From contig NZ_AP018223.1 of assembly GCF_002368035.1 (NCBI RefSeq), positions 1,655,764-1,719,763 on the forward strand: a stretch of 64,000 bases of DNA. Reading direction: 5' to 3'. Shown here one piece after another: positions 24,599-33,074 of this stretch. Origin of the DNA: Nostoc linckia NIES-25 (GTDB lineage Bacteria > Cyanobacteriota > Cyanobacteriia > Cyanobacteriales > Nostocaceae). Positions within the stretch are counted from its first letter, which is position 1, and every line of letters begins with the position of its first letter. The position numbers were made by a program, and so were the translations under genes. Below the pieces are notes generated by a model. The model ran no database searches, had not been told where the DNA came from, and saw nothing but the letters and a program-made list of their open reading frames with translations.

Positions 24599-24941
24599 AT
24601 TCGCAATTTATTAACTCAAAAGTATTAAGATCTCGCTGGTTTTTAGACATTTACCAAAAGTTAGATTTTTGGAAAACGATACAATAATTATCTTTTTCCG
24701 TACTCTTCATTAATCATCTGACTTTAGTTTTTTATATCTTGTGATTGCTAAAATATAGATAACTTAATCCAAGATACAAAGTTCAAGCTAACACTAAGTT
24801 GCAGAATACATTAGCTGCCATTGAGTAAAGTGGACTGAAAAAAATGGTGCGATCGCCAATTAAAATACTGTTCACTTTTGCAATAAATAATGATTTTTGC
24901 TTAATTGTTGAGTAAATTTTTTAATTAAAACAGAGAAAAAC

Positions 24942-25032
24942 AGGACTTACGCAATATGTGATTGAAAACCTTATTCTTGCGTAGCGGTAATTCATGAATT
25001 ACCGCTACTTTCGTTATCTTTTGCGTAAGTAC
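24942..25032. repeat. 92-bp-type palindromic element, copy 2
   Basis: 'aggacttacgcaatatgtga' ... intact centre 'agcggtaattcatgaattaccgct' ... 'atcttttgcgtaagt'. Same orientation as the copy at 20606; the last few bases of the right end are changed (agtact instead of agtcct). Confidence 0.9.
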
Positions 25033-25085
25033 TAAAAAAATCAGATAAAAAAAGCCTGTTTTGTAGAAGCAGCATGACCGCTTTC

Positions 25086-25210
25086 AATACTGCTCGGTTA
25101 ACGATTTTTAACTCGGCATTGGGTCTGGGGAAAAGGTTAAAGGTTAAAGGTTAAAGGTTTTTTCTTTCCCCTTTCCCCTTCCCCTTTTCCCCTTAACCGA
25201 CAAGTATTGT
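25086..25210. repeat. Repeat element with 'aatactgctcggttaa' ends, copy 2
   Basis: 'aatactgctcggttaa' and 'ttaaccgacaagtatt' are inverted repeats (14 of 16). Inside are 'cgatttttaactcggcattg' and four 'aaaggtt' units followed by C/T-rich sequence. Relative of 17950-18066. Confidence 0.7.
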
Positions 25211-25265
25211 GACCGCTTTTACAAACCTCAATAGATGGGAATTCGTAAATAATTTGAGGTAGTTT

Positions 25266-25781
25266 ATGAATTACGTTGTTGCAGTTTTACCAGACATAAT
25301 ACAAGTTGAAGCAGCTTACTCTGCCTTGGCAGAAAAAGGCTTATCAGATAACCAAATTGATATTTTAGGAAGTGGCTATAAAAGTGCTGATGAATATAAA
25401 TTAGTTGATTCAAATCAACAAGCTAAAAAAGGAGTAAAAGGTTCATTTTATTGGCTGATACTCTTTGGATTTGTTGCAGGTTATATTTTTAACTATTTAA
25501 CTGGCATTGAAATCCTGGCTACAGTCGGTACACTTTGGAATCATATTATTGGCGGGCTTTTAGGAGCTATTGCTGGTGCATTAGGCGCTTATTTTGTTGG
25601 TGAAGGTATAGGTTTAACTAAAGGTATTGGCGATGCTTTACCTTATCGTAATCGCCTGAATGAGGGTAAGTATTTGATTGTCGTCAAGGGTACTGAAGAA
25701 TTAATTCATCAAGCAACTCGTGTACTGCGGGAGTTTGAGCCTGAAAATATTCAAGGTTATATAGAACCAACAAGTGCTTAA
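25266..25781 (+). CDS. Glycine-zipper membrane protein, stress-protein-like
   Basis: 171 residues. An N-terminal alpha/beta stretch (YVVAVLPDIIQVEAAYSALA, EKGLSDNQIDILG) resembles the ferredoxin-like fold of 'general stress protein' regulators; two hydrophobic segments follow, residues about 60-82 and 95-117, the second a glycine zipper (IIGGLLGAIAGALGAYFVGE). A C-terminal soluble part repeats the fold pattern (YLIVVKGTEELIHQATRVLR). Probably inner-membrane with both ends cytoplasmic. Function unknown; stands alone. Confidence 0.8.
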   Translation: MNYVVAVLPDIIQVEAAYSALAEKGLSDNQIDILGSGYKSADEYKLVDSNQQAKKGVKGSFYWLILFGFVAGYIFNYLTGIEILATVGTLWNHIIGGLLGAIAGALGAYFVGEGIGLTKGIGDALPYRNRLNEGKYLIVVKGTEELIHQATRVLREFEPENIQGYIEPTSA

Positions 25782-26273
25782 ATAAATGATTTTTATACGT
25801 AAGCGTATAGTATAACCGGATTGTTGAAGCTGGTGACTGTACCTTATTACTCAATTTTTCAGGGATAAGCGCAACCACTGTTATAGCAAAGTGGTTTTAG
25901 CGCAAGCGAAGCGTTGGGAGAGTCTTGGGTGGTGAATCCAAAGCTGCTTTCTTAAAGGCTTTGTGCAATCAATACTGGTTTAATCTATGTGAATACATTT
26001 ATATCAATGTAATAAATAAAACTGATAGCGCAGAGTAGCGTTCTAAACGCTTAGCGATTAATTCCGTATTTTTACTGTACCGTTTTGCTTTGATATCTAT
26101 GTAATGTTGTGTAGCCCCATATCCTATATCTTATTATTAACTCAAAATTTTGAATTTTTTTCAAAACCTAGTTAAAACAAAAAATAAAACTTAAATATTC
26201 GCTTACTTGCTGTCTAAGTGAGATTAAAATCTAGAACATTAAAATCAATTTACTGCTAAGAGTAGTTAGAGCC
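25782..26273. other. Spacer with no gene seen
   Basis: About 490 bases. Contains common cyanobacterial scraps such as 'tagcgcaagcgaagcgttgg' but no reading frame or RNA gene that I can support. Promoter of the downstream GAF sensor should lie in its AT-rich right half. Confidence 0.4.
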
Positions 26274-27479
26274 ATGTCTTCTCAAACAAGTAATGTATTA
26301 GAAGCAGGGCGCATATATAGAAGTATAGGCGCAATACCAACCGATCTTTTGCGTGCAGATATCTATCGTGCTTGGGAAAGATCGCATCTCCAAGGAGCTA
26401 ATCCCCACACTCTGCAAGCAGAAAAGCTATCAAGTTTAGATACAGAACGTTTGTTAGAAAAACACACTTATTTACTCAATGCAGTTCGTCCTTATTTCCG
26501 AATACTATCACAGGCAGCTGGGAGGGAGCGCCATGCAGTAATGCTAAGCAATCATGAGGCTATCCTGCTAGATGTAATTGGCGATGAACAGACTGTACAC
26601 GGGCCAGAACCATTTCCTTTGCCTGGTGCCCTACTATCAGAAGCCGTAGCTGGTGCTAATGGGATTGGCACAACACTAGCTGAAGAAAATTACACAGAAA
26701 TCGTAGCAGCAGAGCATTTTATTGATGGATTTTATCCATTTACTTGTCAGGGAACTCCTCTGCGTAATGACAAAGGAGAAATTGTTGGAGTCTTTAGTAT
26801 TTCAGTACGCAATCAAGATGCAGGACAGCGCCTAAAAGAGATATTACTGTGTGCTTCCCACGGTATTGAAGCAGAATTTTTAGTAGCTAGCCTCGAAAAA
26901 GATGTTCGCGATGTCTTGGCATCAAATCCCGATGACTATCAGGCGTTAGAAAACCTGCGTCAGGATATTATCCAAGCACATCAAGCAACAAGGTTGCAGC
27001 TTGAAATCATATCTCGAATGGTGGCTGTTAACACTTTAGATTATGCAATGCAATTGCTTCAACAAGCAGAGAAATCAATTCAAATATTTCGCCGTCGTGC
27101 TAAAATTTGGCGTGATTTAGCATCTTTAGAGCGTGGTATACCCCAAGTTTTGGTACTCACTGATGTTGTGCAAGATTTAGTCGATATTTTATCAACTGAA
27201 GCCGCGATTAGGAAAGTAGAAATTGTCATACGTTTCTCAGAGGAGATTCTAGTATTTGCTGATTTAAAAAGCCTTTTGCGTAAGCTACTTAGTTATTTTC
27301 TGTCTGCTTTTGAAAACGCCAATAAAGGCGGAACAGTAGAAGTGGAAGTGGCTAGAATACTACATTCGGAATTAGTAAAAGTCACTTTTCACTCAATTCC
27401 AGGATTAAATATTTCTCAATCAGATTTGACTTCGTATATTTTTACCTTACCTATAGGAAAAAGGGACTATGAAAACTGA
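26274..27479 (+). CDS. GAF-domain sensor with degenerate histidine-kinase-like C terminus
   Basis: 401 residues. The N-terminal half (SIGAIPTDLLRADIYRAWER, LLNAVRPYFRILSQAAG, GIGTTLAEENYTEIVAAEHF, FYPFTCQGTPLRNDKGEIVG) is the GAF-type sensor known from AcoR-like activators. The C-terminal part has a helical segment and then VVQDLVDILSTEAAIRKVEI and LLRKLLSYFLSAFENANKGG, positioned like the start and N box of a kinase ATPase domain. No phospho-accepting SHE/H motif and no G boxes are visible. Its end overlaps a response regulator by 11 bp, so the two proteins are co-translated and very likely partners. Confidence 0.8.
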   Translation: MSSQTSNVLEAGRIYRSIGAIPTDLLRADIYRAWERSHLQGANPHTLQAEKLSSLDTERLLEKHTYLLNAVRPYFRILSQAAGRERHAVMLSNHEAILLDVIGDEQTVHGPEPFPLPGALLSEAVAGANGIGTTLAEENYTEIVAAEHFIDGFYPFTCQGTPLRNDKGEIVGVFSISVRNQDAGQRLKEILLCASHGIEAEFLVASLEKDVRDVLASNPDDYQALENLRQDIIQAHQATRLQLEIISRMVAVNTLDYAMQLLQQAEKSIQIFRRRAKIWRDLASLERGIPQVLVLTDVVQDLVDILSTEAAIRKVEIVIRFSEEILVFADLKSLLRKLLSYFLSAFENANKGGTVEVEVARILHSELVKVTFHSIPGLNISQSDLTSYIFTLPIGKRDYEN

Positions 27480-27858
27480 GAATTTAGTCAAACGTAGAGT
27501 ACTCATTGCAGATGATGATAACGATAGTCGAGTTCTACTTGCTTTTTTACTCGAACAAGAAGGCTGGGAAGTAAAACAAGCCAAAGATGGCAAAGAAGCT
27601 TTAGAAAAAGTGTTTCAGGAACAGCCAGATTTATTGATTTTAGATCACAGGATGCCTGAATACACAGGAAGTGAAGTTTATCAGCATCTTCAAAGACGAG
27701 GAATTAGTTTAACAATTGTATTGGTTACAGCTTATGGATATTTAGAGGAGTTATCCTCATCTCTAGGTATTTCCTATTTTGTTAGTAAACCATTTGATAT
27801 TCCAGATTTACTACACATTGTTGAGTCTGCCTATAAAAAATCTCTGGAGCTAGTGTAA
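27469..27858 (+). CDS. Single-domain response regulator
   Basis: 129 residues, one receiver domain and no output: acidic pocket IADDDND (15-19), phospho-acceptor D59 in LILDHRMPEY, Thr in VTAYG (88) and K107 in VSKPFD. Length and completeness fit CheY-like regulators. The ATG lies inside the last codons of the GAF sensor gene. Likely carries a signal from that sensor or another kinase to an unknown target. Confidence 0.92.
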   Translation: MKTENLVKRRVLIADDDNDSRVLLAFLLEQEGWEVKQAKDGKEALEKVFQEQPDLLILDHRMPEYTGSEVYQHLQRRGISLTIVLVTAYGYLEELSSSLGISYFVSKPFDIPDLLHIVESAYKKSLELV

Positions 27859-28091
27859 AAAAAGTTGAAAATAGGGATTGGGTACAGACAAGGGTTATGC
27901 TCTTACGAGAAGCCGCTCTTCGAGCGTCTACGCGTCTGTAGGGAGTGGGAAGTAGAGGAGGAAATCTTTTTTATTCTTGGTTGTAGGATTTTTTCGTGAA
28001 TGACTGCTGTGAAAATTGTCTCTGTGGTTTTACCCATGCCAATCTCCTGACTCATCTGCTAGAGATGCTAAAGGTTTATGTTATATAAAAA

Positions 28092-29624
28092 ATGCTTGCT
28101 AGAGTCTGGAGTGCATCAATTGTCGGTATCGATGCCGTTAAAGTAGGCGTGGAAGTCGATGTATCAGGAGGATTACCGGGAATTGTTGTCTTGGGACTCC
28201 CAGATTCGGCGATTCAAGAATCGAAAGAGAGAGTGAAGGCAACGCTGAAAAATGCAGGTTTCGCCTTTCCCATGCGAAAAATTGTTATCAATTTAACTCC
28301 GGCAGATTTACGCAAAGAAGGCCCGTGTTTCGATTTACCTATTAGTGTGGGAATTTTGGCGGCTTCTGAGCAAATTAGCGCTGATTTGTTAGGGGATTAT
28401 CTCTTCTTAGGGGAAGTATCTCTTGACGGCACTTTACGTGCGGTAGCTGGTGTGTTGCCGATCGCTGCTGCTGCCGAAAAGATGGGAATTACAGGTTTAG
28501 TTCTCCCTGCTGATAATGCCCAAGAAGCCGCGGTGGTTCAAGGTTTGGCTGTTTACGGCTGCCAACATCTGTCTGATGTGGTGAACTTTTTAAATAATCC
28601 AGGGCGTTATAAACCTGTGCAGATGTCGGATAATGTAGAGACCTTACATGTAACGTCTCTACATTCACCAGATTTACAAGATGTTAAAGGACAAACTCAT
28701 GCGCGTCGTGCTTTAGAAATTGCTGCGGCTGGCGGACATAATCTTGTGTTTGTCGGGCCGCCAGGTAGTGGGAAAACTATGTTGGCGCGGCGCTTACCGG
28801 GAATTTTGCCACCCCTGAGTTTTGCCGAATCTTTGGAGGTGACTCGCATTCACTCGGTGGCTGGTTTACTAAAAAATCGCGGTTCCTTAGTACGCGATCG
28901 CCCTTTTCGCAGTCCCCATCACTCAGCATCCGGCCCTTCTCTGGTAGGCGGTGGTAGCTTTCCTCGTCCTGGGGAAATTTCTTTATCTCACAATGGCATA
29001 TTGTTTTTGGACGAACTCACCGAATTTAAACGCGATGTTTTGGAATTTCTGCGTCAACCTTTAGAAGATGGTTACGTGACGATTTCCCGCACCAAATTAT
29101 CAGTCATGTTTCCCGCGCAGTTTACTTTGGTGGCGAGTACCAATCCCTGTCCTTGCGGTTACTATGGCGATACTATCCAACAGTGTACCTGTTCTCCCCG
29201 ACAACGCGAGCAATATTGGGCAAAACTTTCCGGGCCGTTGATGGATCGAATTGATTTACAAGTGGCGGTGAATCGCTTAAAACCAGAAGAAATTACCCAA
29301 CAGCCGACGGGAGAAGCATCAACATCGGTGCGTCAACGAGTACAAGAAGCACGCGATCGCGCAAGTATCCGTTTTCAAACAGAAGCAAATCTGCGTTGCA
29401 ATGCCCAAATGCAGAGTAATCATCTGCAAAAATGGTGCAAGCTAGATGATGGAAGTCGCAATTTATTAGAAGCCGCAATTAGAAAATTAGGTTTATCAGC
29501 AAGAGCAAGCGATCGCATTCTTAAAGTAGCACGGACGATTGCAGATTTAGCAGCAGAGCAAGAGCTACAACCCAATCATGTAGCAGAAGCAATTCAATAT
29601 CGGACAATTGATAGAATGCAGTAG
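28092..29624 (+). CDS. YifB/ComM-type Mg-chelatase-like AAA+ ATPase
   Basis: 510 residues. N-terminal Lon-protease-like domain: GIDAVKVGVEVDVSGGLPGI, VVLGLPDSAIQESKERVKAT, GPCFDLPISVGILAA. The AAA+ core has Walker A GPPGSGKTMLARRLPG, Walker B GILFLDELTEF, STNPCPCGYYGD and four Cys typical of the family, and the C-terminal SARASDRILKVARTIADL. ComM-like members act as branch-migration helicases in natural transformation; that role is family knowledge, not shown here. Standard length; single gene. Confidence 0.94.
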   Translation: MLARVWSASIVGIDAVKVGVEVDVSGGLPGIVVLGLPDSAIQESKERVKATLKNAGFAFPMRKIVINLTPADLRKEGPCFDLPISVGILAASEQISADLLGDYLFLGEVSLDGTLRAVAGVLPIAAAAEKMGITGLVLPADNAQEAAVVQGLAVYGCQHLSDVVNFLNNPGRYKPVQMSDNVETLHVTSLHSPDLQDVKGQTHARRALEIAAAGGHNLVFVGPPGSGKTMLARRLPGILPPLSFAESLEVTRIHSVAGLLKNRGSLVRDRPFRSPHHSASGPSLVGGGSFPRPGEISLSHNGILFLDELTEFKRDVLEFLRQPLEDGYVTISRTKLSVMFPAQFTLVASTNPCPCGYYGDTIQQCTCSPRQREQYWAKLSGPLMDRIDLQVAVNRLKPEEITQQPTGEASTSVRQRVQEARDRASIRFQTEANLRCNAQMQSNHLQKWCKLDDGSRNLLEAAIRKLGLSARASDRILKVARTIADLAAEQELQPNHVAEAIQYRTIDRMQ

Positions 29625-29743
29625 GAATCTTGTTATAATGGCTGAAATTTTTTAGAAGTTGATACAGATAGTTCGTGTTACCAGCAGCTAAAACAGTAAA
29701 GCTAAAGTTATGATTCTAATAGATAAGTGAGAGTCCAAAGTCT

Positions 29744-30106
29744 ATGGAAATCAATCCTATATTAGAATCACAGGCTGCAAATTTAAAAGTAAATGTTTTA
29801 CTGGAAACTAAAGAGGATGGTAGTGCGATCGCATCTATTTTAGAACTTCCACAGTACCATGTAGAAGCAGCAACTCGCGAACAGGCACTCTCGATCCTAG
29901 AACAACTTTTGATTAAGCGTATGGACAAAGTTGAAATTATTCCTATGGAGATTAAAATACCTCAACCTGAGCAATCTCAAAAGCCTTGGATGAAATTTGC
30001 AGGGGTATTCAAAGACGATCCAGATTTTGAGGTAGTTCAGCAGTATATTCAAGAATATCGTCAAGAGTTGGATGCTACTGAAGATGTAGCAGATTCTGAT
30101 AAATAG
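29744..30106 (+). CDS. HicB-like antitoxin of a PIN-toxin module (copy 1)
   Basis: 120 residues. Residues 14-60 have a HicB-like pattern (KVNVLLETKEDGSAIASILE, YHVEAATREQALSILEQLL). The C-terminal part carries PWMKFAG (81-87), KDDPDF and a helix QQYIQEYRQELDA, the likely toxin-binding tail. The same arrangement, PWMKFAG then (K)DDP.F then an acidic helix, occurs in the protein at 55492. It ends 11 bp before a PIN-domain gene. Antitoxin role is inferred from pairing; there is no ribbon-helix-helix or AbrB domain. Confidence 0.8.
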   Translation: MEINPILESQAANLKVNVLLETKEDGSAIASILELPQYHVEAATREQALSILEQLLIKRMDKVEIIPMEIKIPQPEQSQKPWMKFAGVFKDDPDFEVVQQYIQEYRQELDATEDVADSDK

Positions 30107-30117
30107 AGGGAAGCAAG

Positions 30118-30534
30118 TTGAGTCTTTGGATTCTCGATACTGATAGCGTTTCTCTTTTCCAGAGAGGAAATTTAGAAATTGCTCGTCGTCTAAATATTGT
30201 AGCTCCTAGCGAAATATCAATTACAATCGTCACTGTTGAAGAACAACTTCGCGGACGATTTCAAGTTATTCGACGAGCTGCGGCTAACGATCTAGTTTTG
30301 CCTTATAACAAACTACAGGTAACATTTGATAGCTTGAAAAGCTTCAATATATTAAGATTCACTCCTGAAGCACAAGAATTATATACGAATTTAATCAATC
30401 AAAAGATTAAAGTCGGTCGTCAGGATTTACGGATTGCCGCCATTACTCTTTCTGTCGATGGAATTCTGGTCACACGTAACAATCGGGACTTTTCTCAAGT
30501 ACCTAATTTAGTTTTGGAAAATTGGACTTTCTAA
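30118..30534 (+). CDS. VapC-like PIN-domain ribonuclease toxin (copy 1)
   Basis: 138 residues forming one PIN domain: D7 in WILDTDSVSLFQ, E41/E42 in TVEEQLRGR, D103 in GRQDLRIAA and D124 in TRNNRDF make a full acidic site for Mg-dependent RNA cleavage. Start is TTG at 30118, behind GAGGGAAG. Forms a two-gene module with the upstream HicB-like gene. Paralogue at 55866 shares LWILDTD, TIVT.EEQ..GR, GTQDLRIA and GILVTRNQRDFS. Confidence 0.92.
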   Translation: MSLWILDTDSVSLFQRGNLEIARRLNIVAPSEISITIVTVEEQLRGRFQVIRRAAANDLVLPYNKLQVTFDSLKSFNILRFTPEAQELYTNLINQKIKVGRQDLRIAAITLSVDGILVTRNNRDFSQVPNLVLENWTF

Positions 30535-30912
30535 TTTTATTGCTACAGTTATACTCTCCAAAAATTTCGCAAGTATTGTCGGTGAAGTTCACATCTACAA
30601 ATCATCCCTTTGCTACTCTAATATCATCTCCAGTTGAATATCTATCGTTTAGAATGGCGTAAAGGCCAGGAGACGCTCCGAGGCGGAGAATTTTTTATAA
30701 TTGATTAGGCAGACATGATATAAACCCAATATTCTATCGACTTGCACTGCAATTCCCAAGCTGAATTCTGACTCCTGAATTCTGAATTCTTTCTTACTAA
30801 ATTCCTCCTCAAGGAAGCTACACTAACATCCTTGGGAAGATGTGGCTAATTAGCAAATCAGTATCCAATATATCAGGGACTAAACAACATCCCTTACAAG
30901 GAGACTGGCTCA
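30535..30912. other. Spacer with small repeats
   Basis: Includes 'caggagacgctccgaggcgg' and 'gaattctgactcctgaattc', both common in this window (the latter also near 37240, 37930 and 61010). No gene seen. Confidence 0.5.
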
Positions 30913-31944
30913 ATGAATTTGCAGGCGATTTTGAAGTTGTTCCAAGAGACTTTTCAGGAATGGAGTGAGGATAAAGCCTCTCGGTTAGCCGCAGCGTTAG
31001 CTTATTACACGATTTTTTCTATTGCACCATTGCTAATTATTGTAATTGCGATCGCCGGCGCAGTATATGGAGAAGAAGCCGCAAGAGGTGAAATTGTTCG
31101 ACAAATTCAAGGTTTAGTCGGCCCAGATGGTGCAGAATTCATCCAAACAGCGATTCAGAATGCTAACAAACCACAGACGGGTGTGATGGCTTCGATTATT
31201 AGTGTTGGAGTTTTGCTCTTAGGTGCTACTGGTTTATTTACTGAATTGCAAGATTCTCTCAACACGATTTGGGAAGTAAAACCGAAACCCGGACGCACTG
31301 TAACTAACATGATTCGCTTGCGCTTTCTCTCGTTTGCAATGGTGTTAGGTATTGGCTTTCTACTTTTAGTATCTCTGGTAATTAGTGCGGTTTTAGCAGC
31401 ATTAGCGACTTATTTTAGTAATTTAATACCGGGTGTTGATTTCCTCTGGCAAATTATCAATTTTATTGTTTCTTTCGCCATCACTACATTTCTGTTTGGA
31501 CTAATTTTCAAAGTTCTACCAGATGTGAAAATTGCTTGGAGTGATGTTTTAATTGGAGCTATGCTCACTTCATTTTTGTTTTCCATCGGAAGATTTTTAT
31601 TAGGACAATATTTAGGTAATGGCAGTTTTGGTTCAACCTATGGTGCTGCGGGTTCGTTAGTGGTAATTTTAGCTTGGGTTAATTATGCAGCGCAGATTCT
31701 TTTCTTTGGTGCTGAGTTTACCCAAGTGTATTCCAGAAGGCACGGAAGTGGGATCACGCCTACTAAAAATGCCGTACCTCTCAACGATAAAACTTCTACT
31801 CATCAAGGGACAAATAATAATAATACTGCTCAGAAAAAGCAAAGTAATAATCAACAGTCATTTTCTAAATTCATGAGCCGCTTAATTCGCAATTTTGCCA
31901 AACCAAAACGCTTGAAATATAGAAGAAGATCCCAGCATTTTTAG
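30913..31944 (+). CDS. YihY/BrkB-family inner membrane protein
   Basis: 343 residues with about six membrane helices. Family marks: LAAALAYYTIFSIAPLLIIV at residues 25-45, TGLFTELQDSLNTIWEV, and NGSFGSTYGAAGSLVVILAW. A hydrophilic, Asn/Lys-rich tail of about 60 residues ends in a basic cluster. AAGGAG lies nine bases before the ATG. The family is often mislabelled ribonuclease BN; real function uncertain, a transporter or envelope role being likely. Confidence 0.92.
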   Translation: MNLQAILKLFQETFQEWSEDKASRLAAALAYYTIFSIAPLLIIVIAIAGAVYGEEAARGEIVRQIQGLVGPDGAEFIQTAIQNANKPQTGVMASIISVGVLLLGATGLFTELQDSLNTIWEVKPKPGRTVTNMIRLRFLSFAMVLGIGFLLLVSLVISAVLAALATYFSNLIPGVDFLWQIINFIVSFAITTFLFGLIFKVLPDVKIAWSDVLIGAMLTSFLFSIGRFLLGQYLGNGSFGSTYGAAGSLVVILAWVNYAAQILFFGAEFTQVYSRRHGSGITPTKNAVPLNDKTSTHQGTNNNNTAQKKQSNNQQSFSKFMSRLIRNFAKPKRLKYRRRSQHF

Positions 31945-32192
31945 TTGTGTAAAAATCAAGATAATTACTATGCAATTGATTAATCTGTGAAAACAAAAAA
32001 GCTGCGTAGGCGTAGCCCGTCGTAGACATCGCTCCTTCAATATGACAGTAGCAATTTTACTGTCATATTTCTCATTCATGAGCAAAATTAATTCTTCTTC
32101 TGACATTATGTTTTATCCTTTCATTCAAACATTAGAGGCTGTTAAAAACAAACAATATACAGCAGATTGCAAGTTAGTGAGTTGCAGATCGT

Positions 32193-32256
32193 AGTAGGGG
32201 CTTTACAGCTATAAAGCCCCTACCCGTGTACTTCATTTATCTGAAAAACGCTGTAT
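32193..32256. repeat. Dispersed repeat, uninterrupted copy
   Basis: 'gggctttacagctataaagc' then 'ccctacccgtgtact' and 'ctgaaaaacgctgtat'. Counterpart of the split copy at 4378-4637. Confidence 0.6.
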
Positions 32257-32289
32257 ATATATTATTTTGAGAAAAACTTCAATAAAATC

Positions 32290-32381
32290 AGGACTTACGC
32301 AAAAGATAACGAAAGTAGCGGTAATTCATGAATTACCGCTACGCAAGAACAAGGTTTTCAGTCACATATTGCGTAAGTCCT
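32290..32381. repeat. 92-bp palindromic element, copy 3 (opposite orientation)
   Basis: 'aggacttacgcaaaagataa' ... 'agcggtaattcatgaattaccgct' ... 'cacatattgcgtaagtcct'. Inverted relative to copies at 20606 and 24942. Confidence 0.92.
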
Positions 32382-32482
32382 GAAAATCTACAACTTTTCA
32401 AGCATAAATTTACAGCCTATGTAAATTATTGTTCATATTTTCAATGAAATTTAAATACTATAACAAGAGAAAATAAGTGTTA

Positions 32483-33034
32483 ATGAACAAATTGTTTTTT
32501 ATCGATTGGCAAGCAATCTTTGTTCCTAGTATTAGCGTCTCGGAATTGGTTATACGCGGGTCGCTGGTTTACCTAGCGCTGTTCTCAGTGCTGCGTTTGC
32601 TTCCTAGCCGCCAACTCGGAACTTTAGGAATTACAGATTTACTGGTAGTTGTGCTATTTGCTGAAGCTGCTCAAAACGCTATGACAACTAATTATACATC
32701 AATTACTGAGGGTGCTATCTTGGTAGGAACTGTGATTTTTTGGAGCTATTTGCTCAACTGGCTAGGCTACAAAATTCCGCAATTTCAACGTTTTATGAAT
32801 CCGCCACCGCTTTTACTGGTTAAAAATGGCCGGATGATTGAGCGGCATTTGCAACGAGAATTAATTACAGAAGACGAATTGATGAGCAAGTTACGTCAGC
32901 AAGGTGTGGAATTTTTGGCTGAGGTAAAATTGGCGTATATGGAAGCTGACGGTAGGATTAGTATCATTACCTCAGACTCAAAGCCTAATTCCGTCGCTGG
33001 GCAAAAAGTAGAGTTAAAAAGCGATGTACACTAA
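32483..33034 (+). CDS. DUF421 (YetF-like) membrane protein
   Basis: 183 residues. N-terminal three hydrophobic helices (SELVIRGSLVYLALFSVLRL, TLGITDLLVVVLFAEAAQNA, EGAILVGTVIFWSYLLNWLG) followed by a soluble C-terminal domain with PPLLLVKNGRMIERHLQREL and LRQQGVEFLAEVKLAYMEAD, the usual DUF421 order. ATG 32483 is used; GTG 32477 would add two residues. Function unknown. PurB starts 40 bp further on. Confidence 0.9.
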   Translation: MNKLFFIDWQAIFVPSISVSELVIRGSLVYLALFSVLRLLPSRQLGTLGITDLLVVVLFAEAAQNAMTTNYTSITEGAILVGTVIFWSYLLNWLGYKIPQFQRFMNPPPLLLVKNGRMIERHLQRELITEDELMSKLRQQGVEFLAEVKLAYMEADGRISIITSDSKPNSVAGQKVELKSDVH

Positions 33035-33074
33035 TTAGACTGTAAAATATGGCCGTTGTATTCTGTGCCAGATT

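Larger units (their letters stand above)
31945..32476. other. Repeat-bearing spacer
   Basis: Holds a perfect hairpin 'atatgacagta'/'tactgtcatat' near 32038-32069, the 'cagctataaagcccctaccc' repeat at 32193-32256 and a 92-bp palindromic element. A minus-strand frame from 32106 (MSEEELILLMNEKYDSKIAT) has AAAGGA upstream but runs into repeat sequence after about 25 codons; it may be a truncated small gene. Confidence 0.5.

Noticed and set aside
31882..32106. 74-codon minus-strand gene starting MSEEELILLMNEKYDSK
   Set aside because: A fair Shine-Dalgarno sequence exists, but after about 25 codons the frame enters a known repeat and a hairpin; too weak to list as a gene, mentioned with the spacer.
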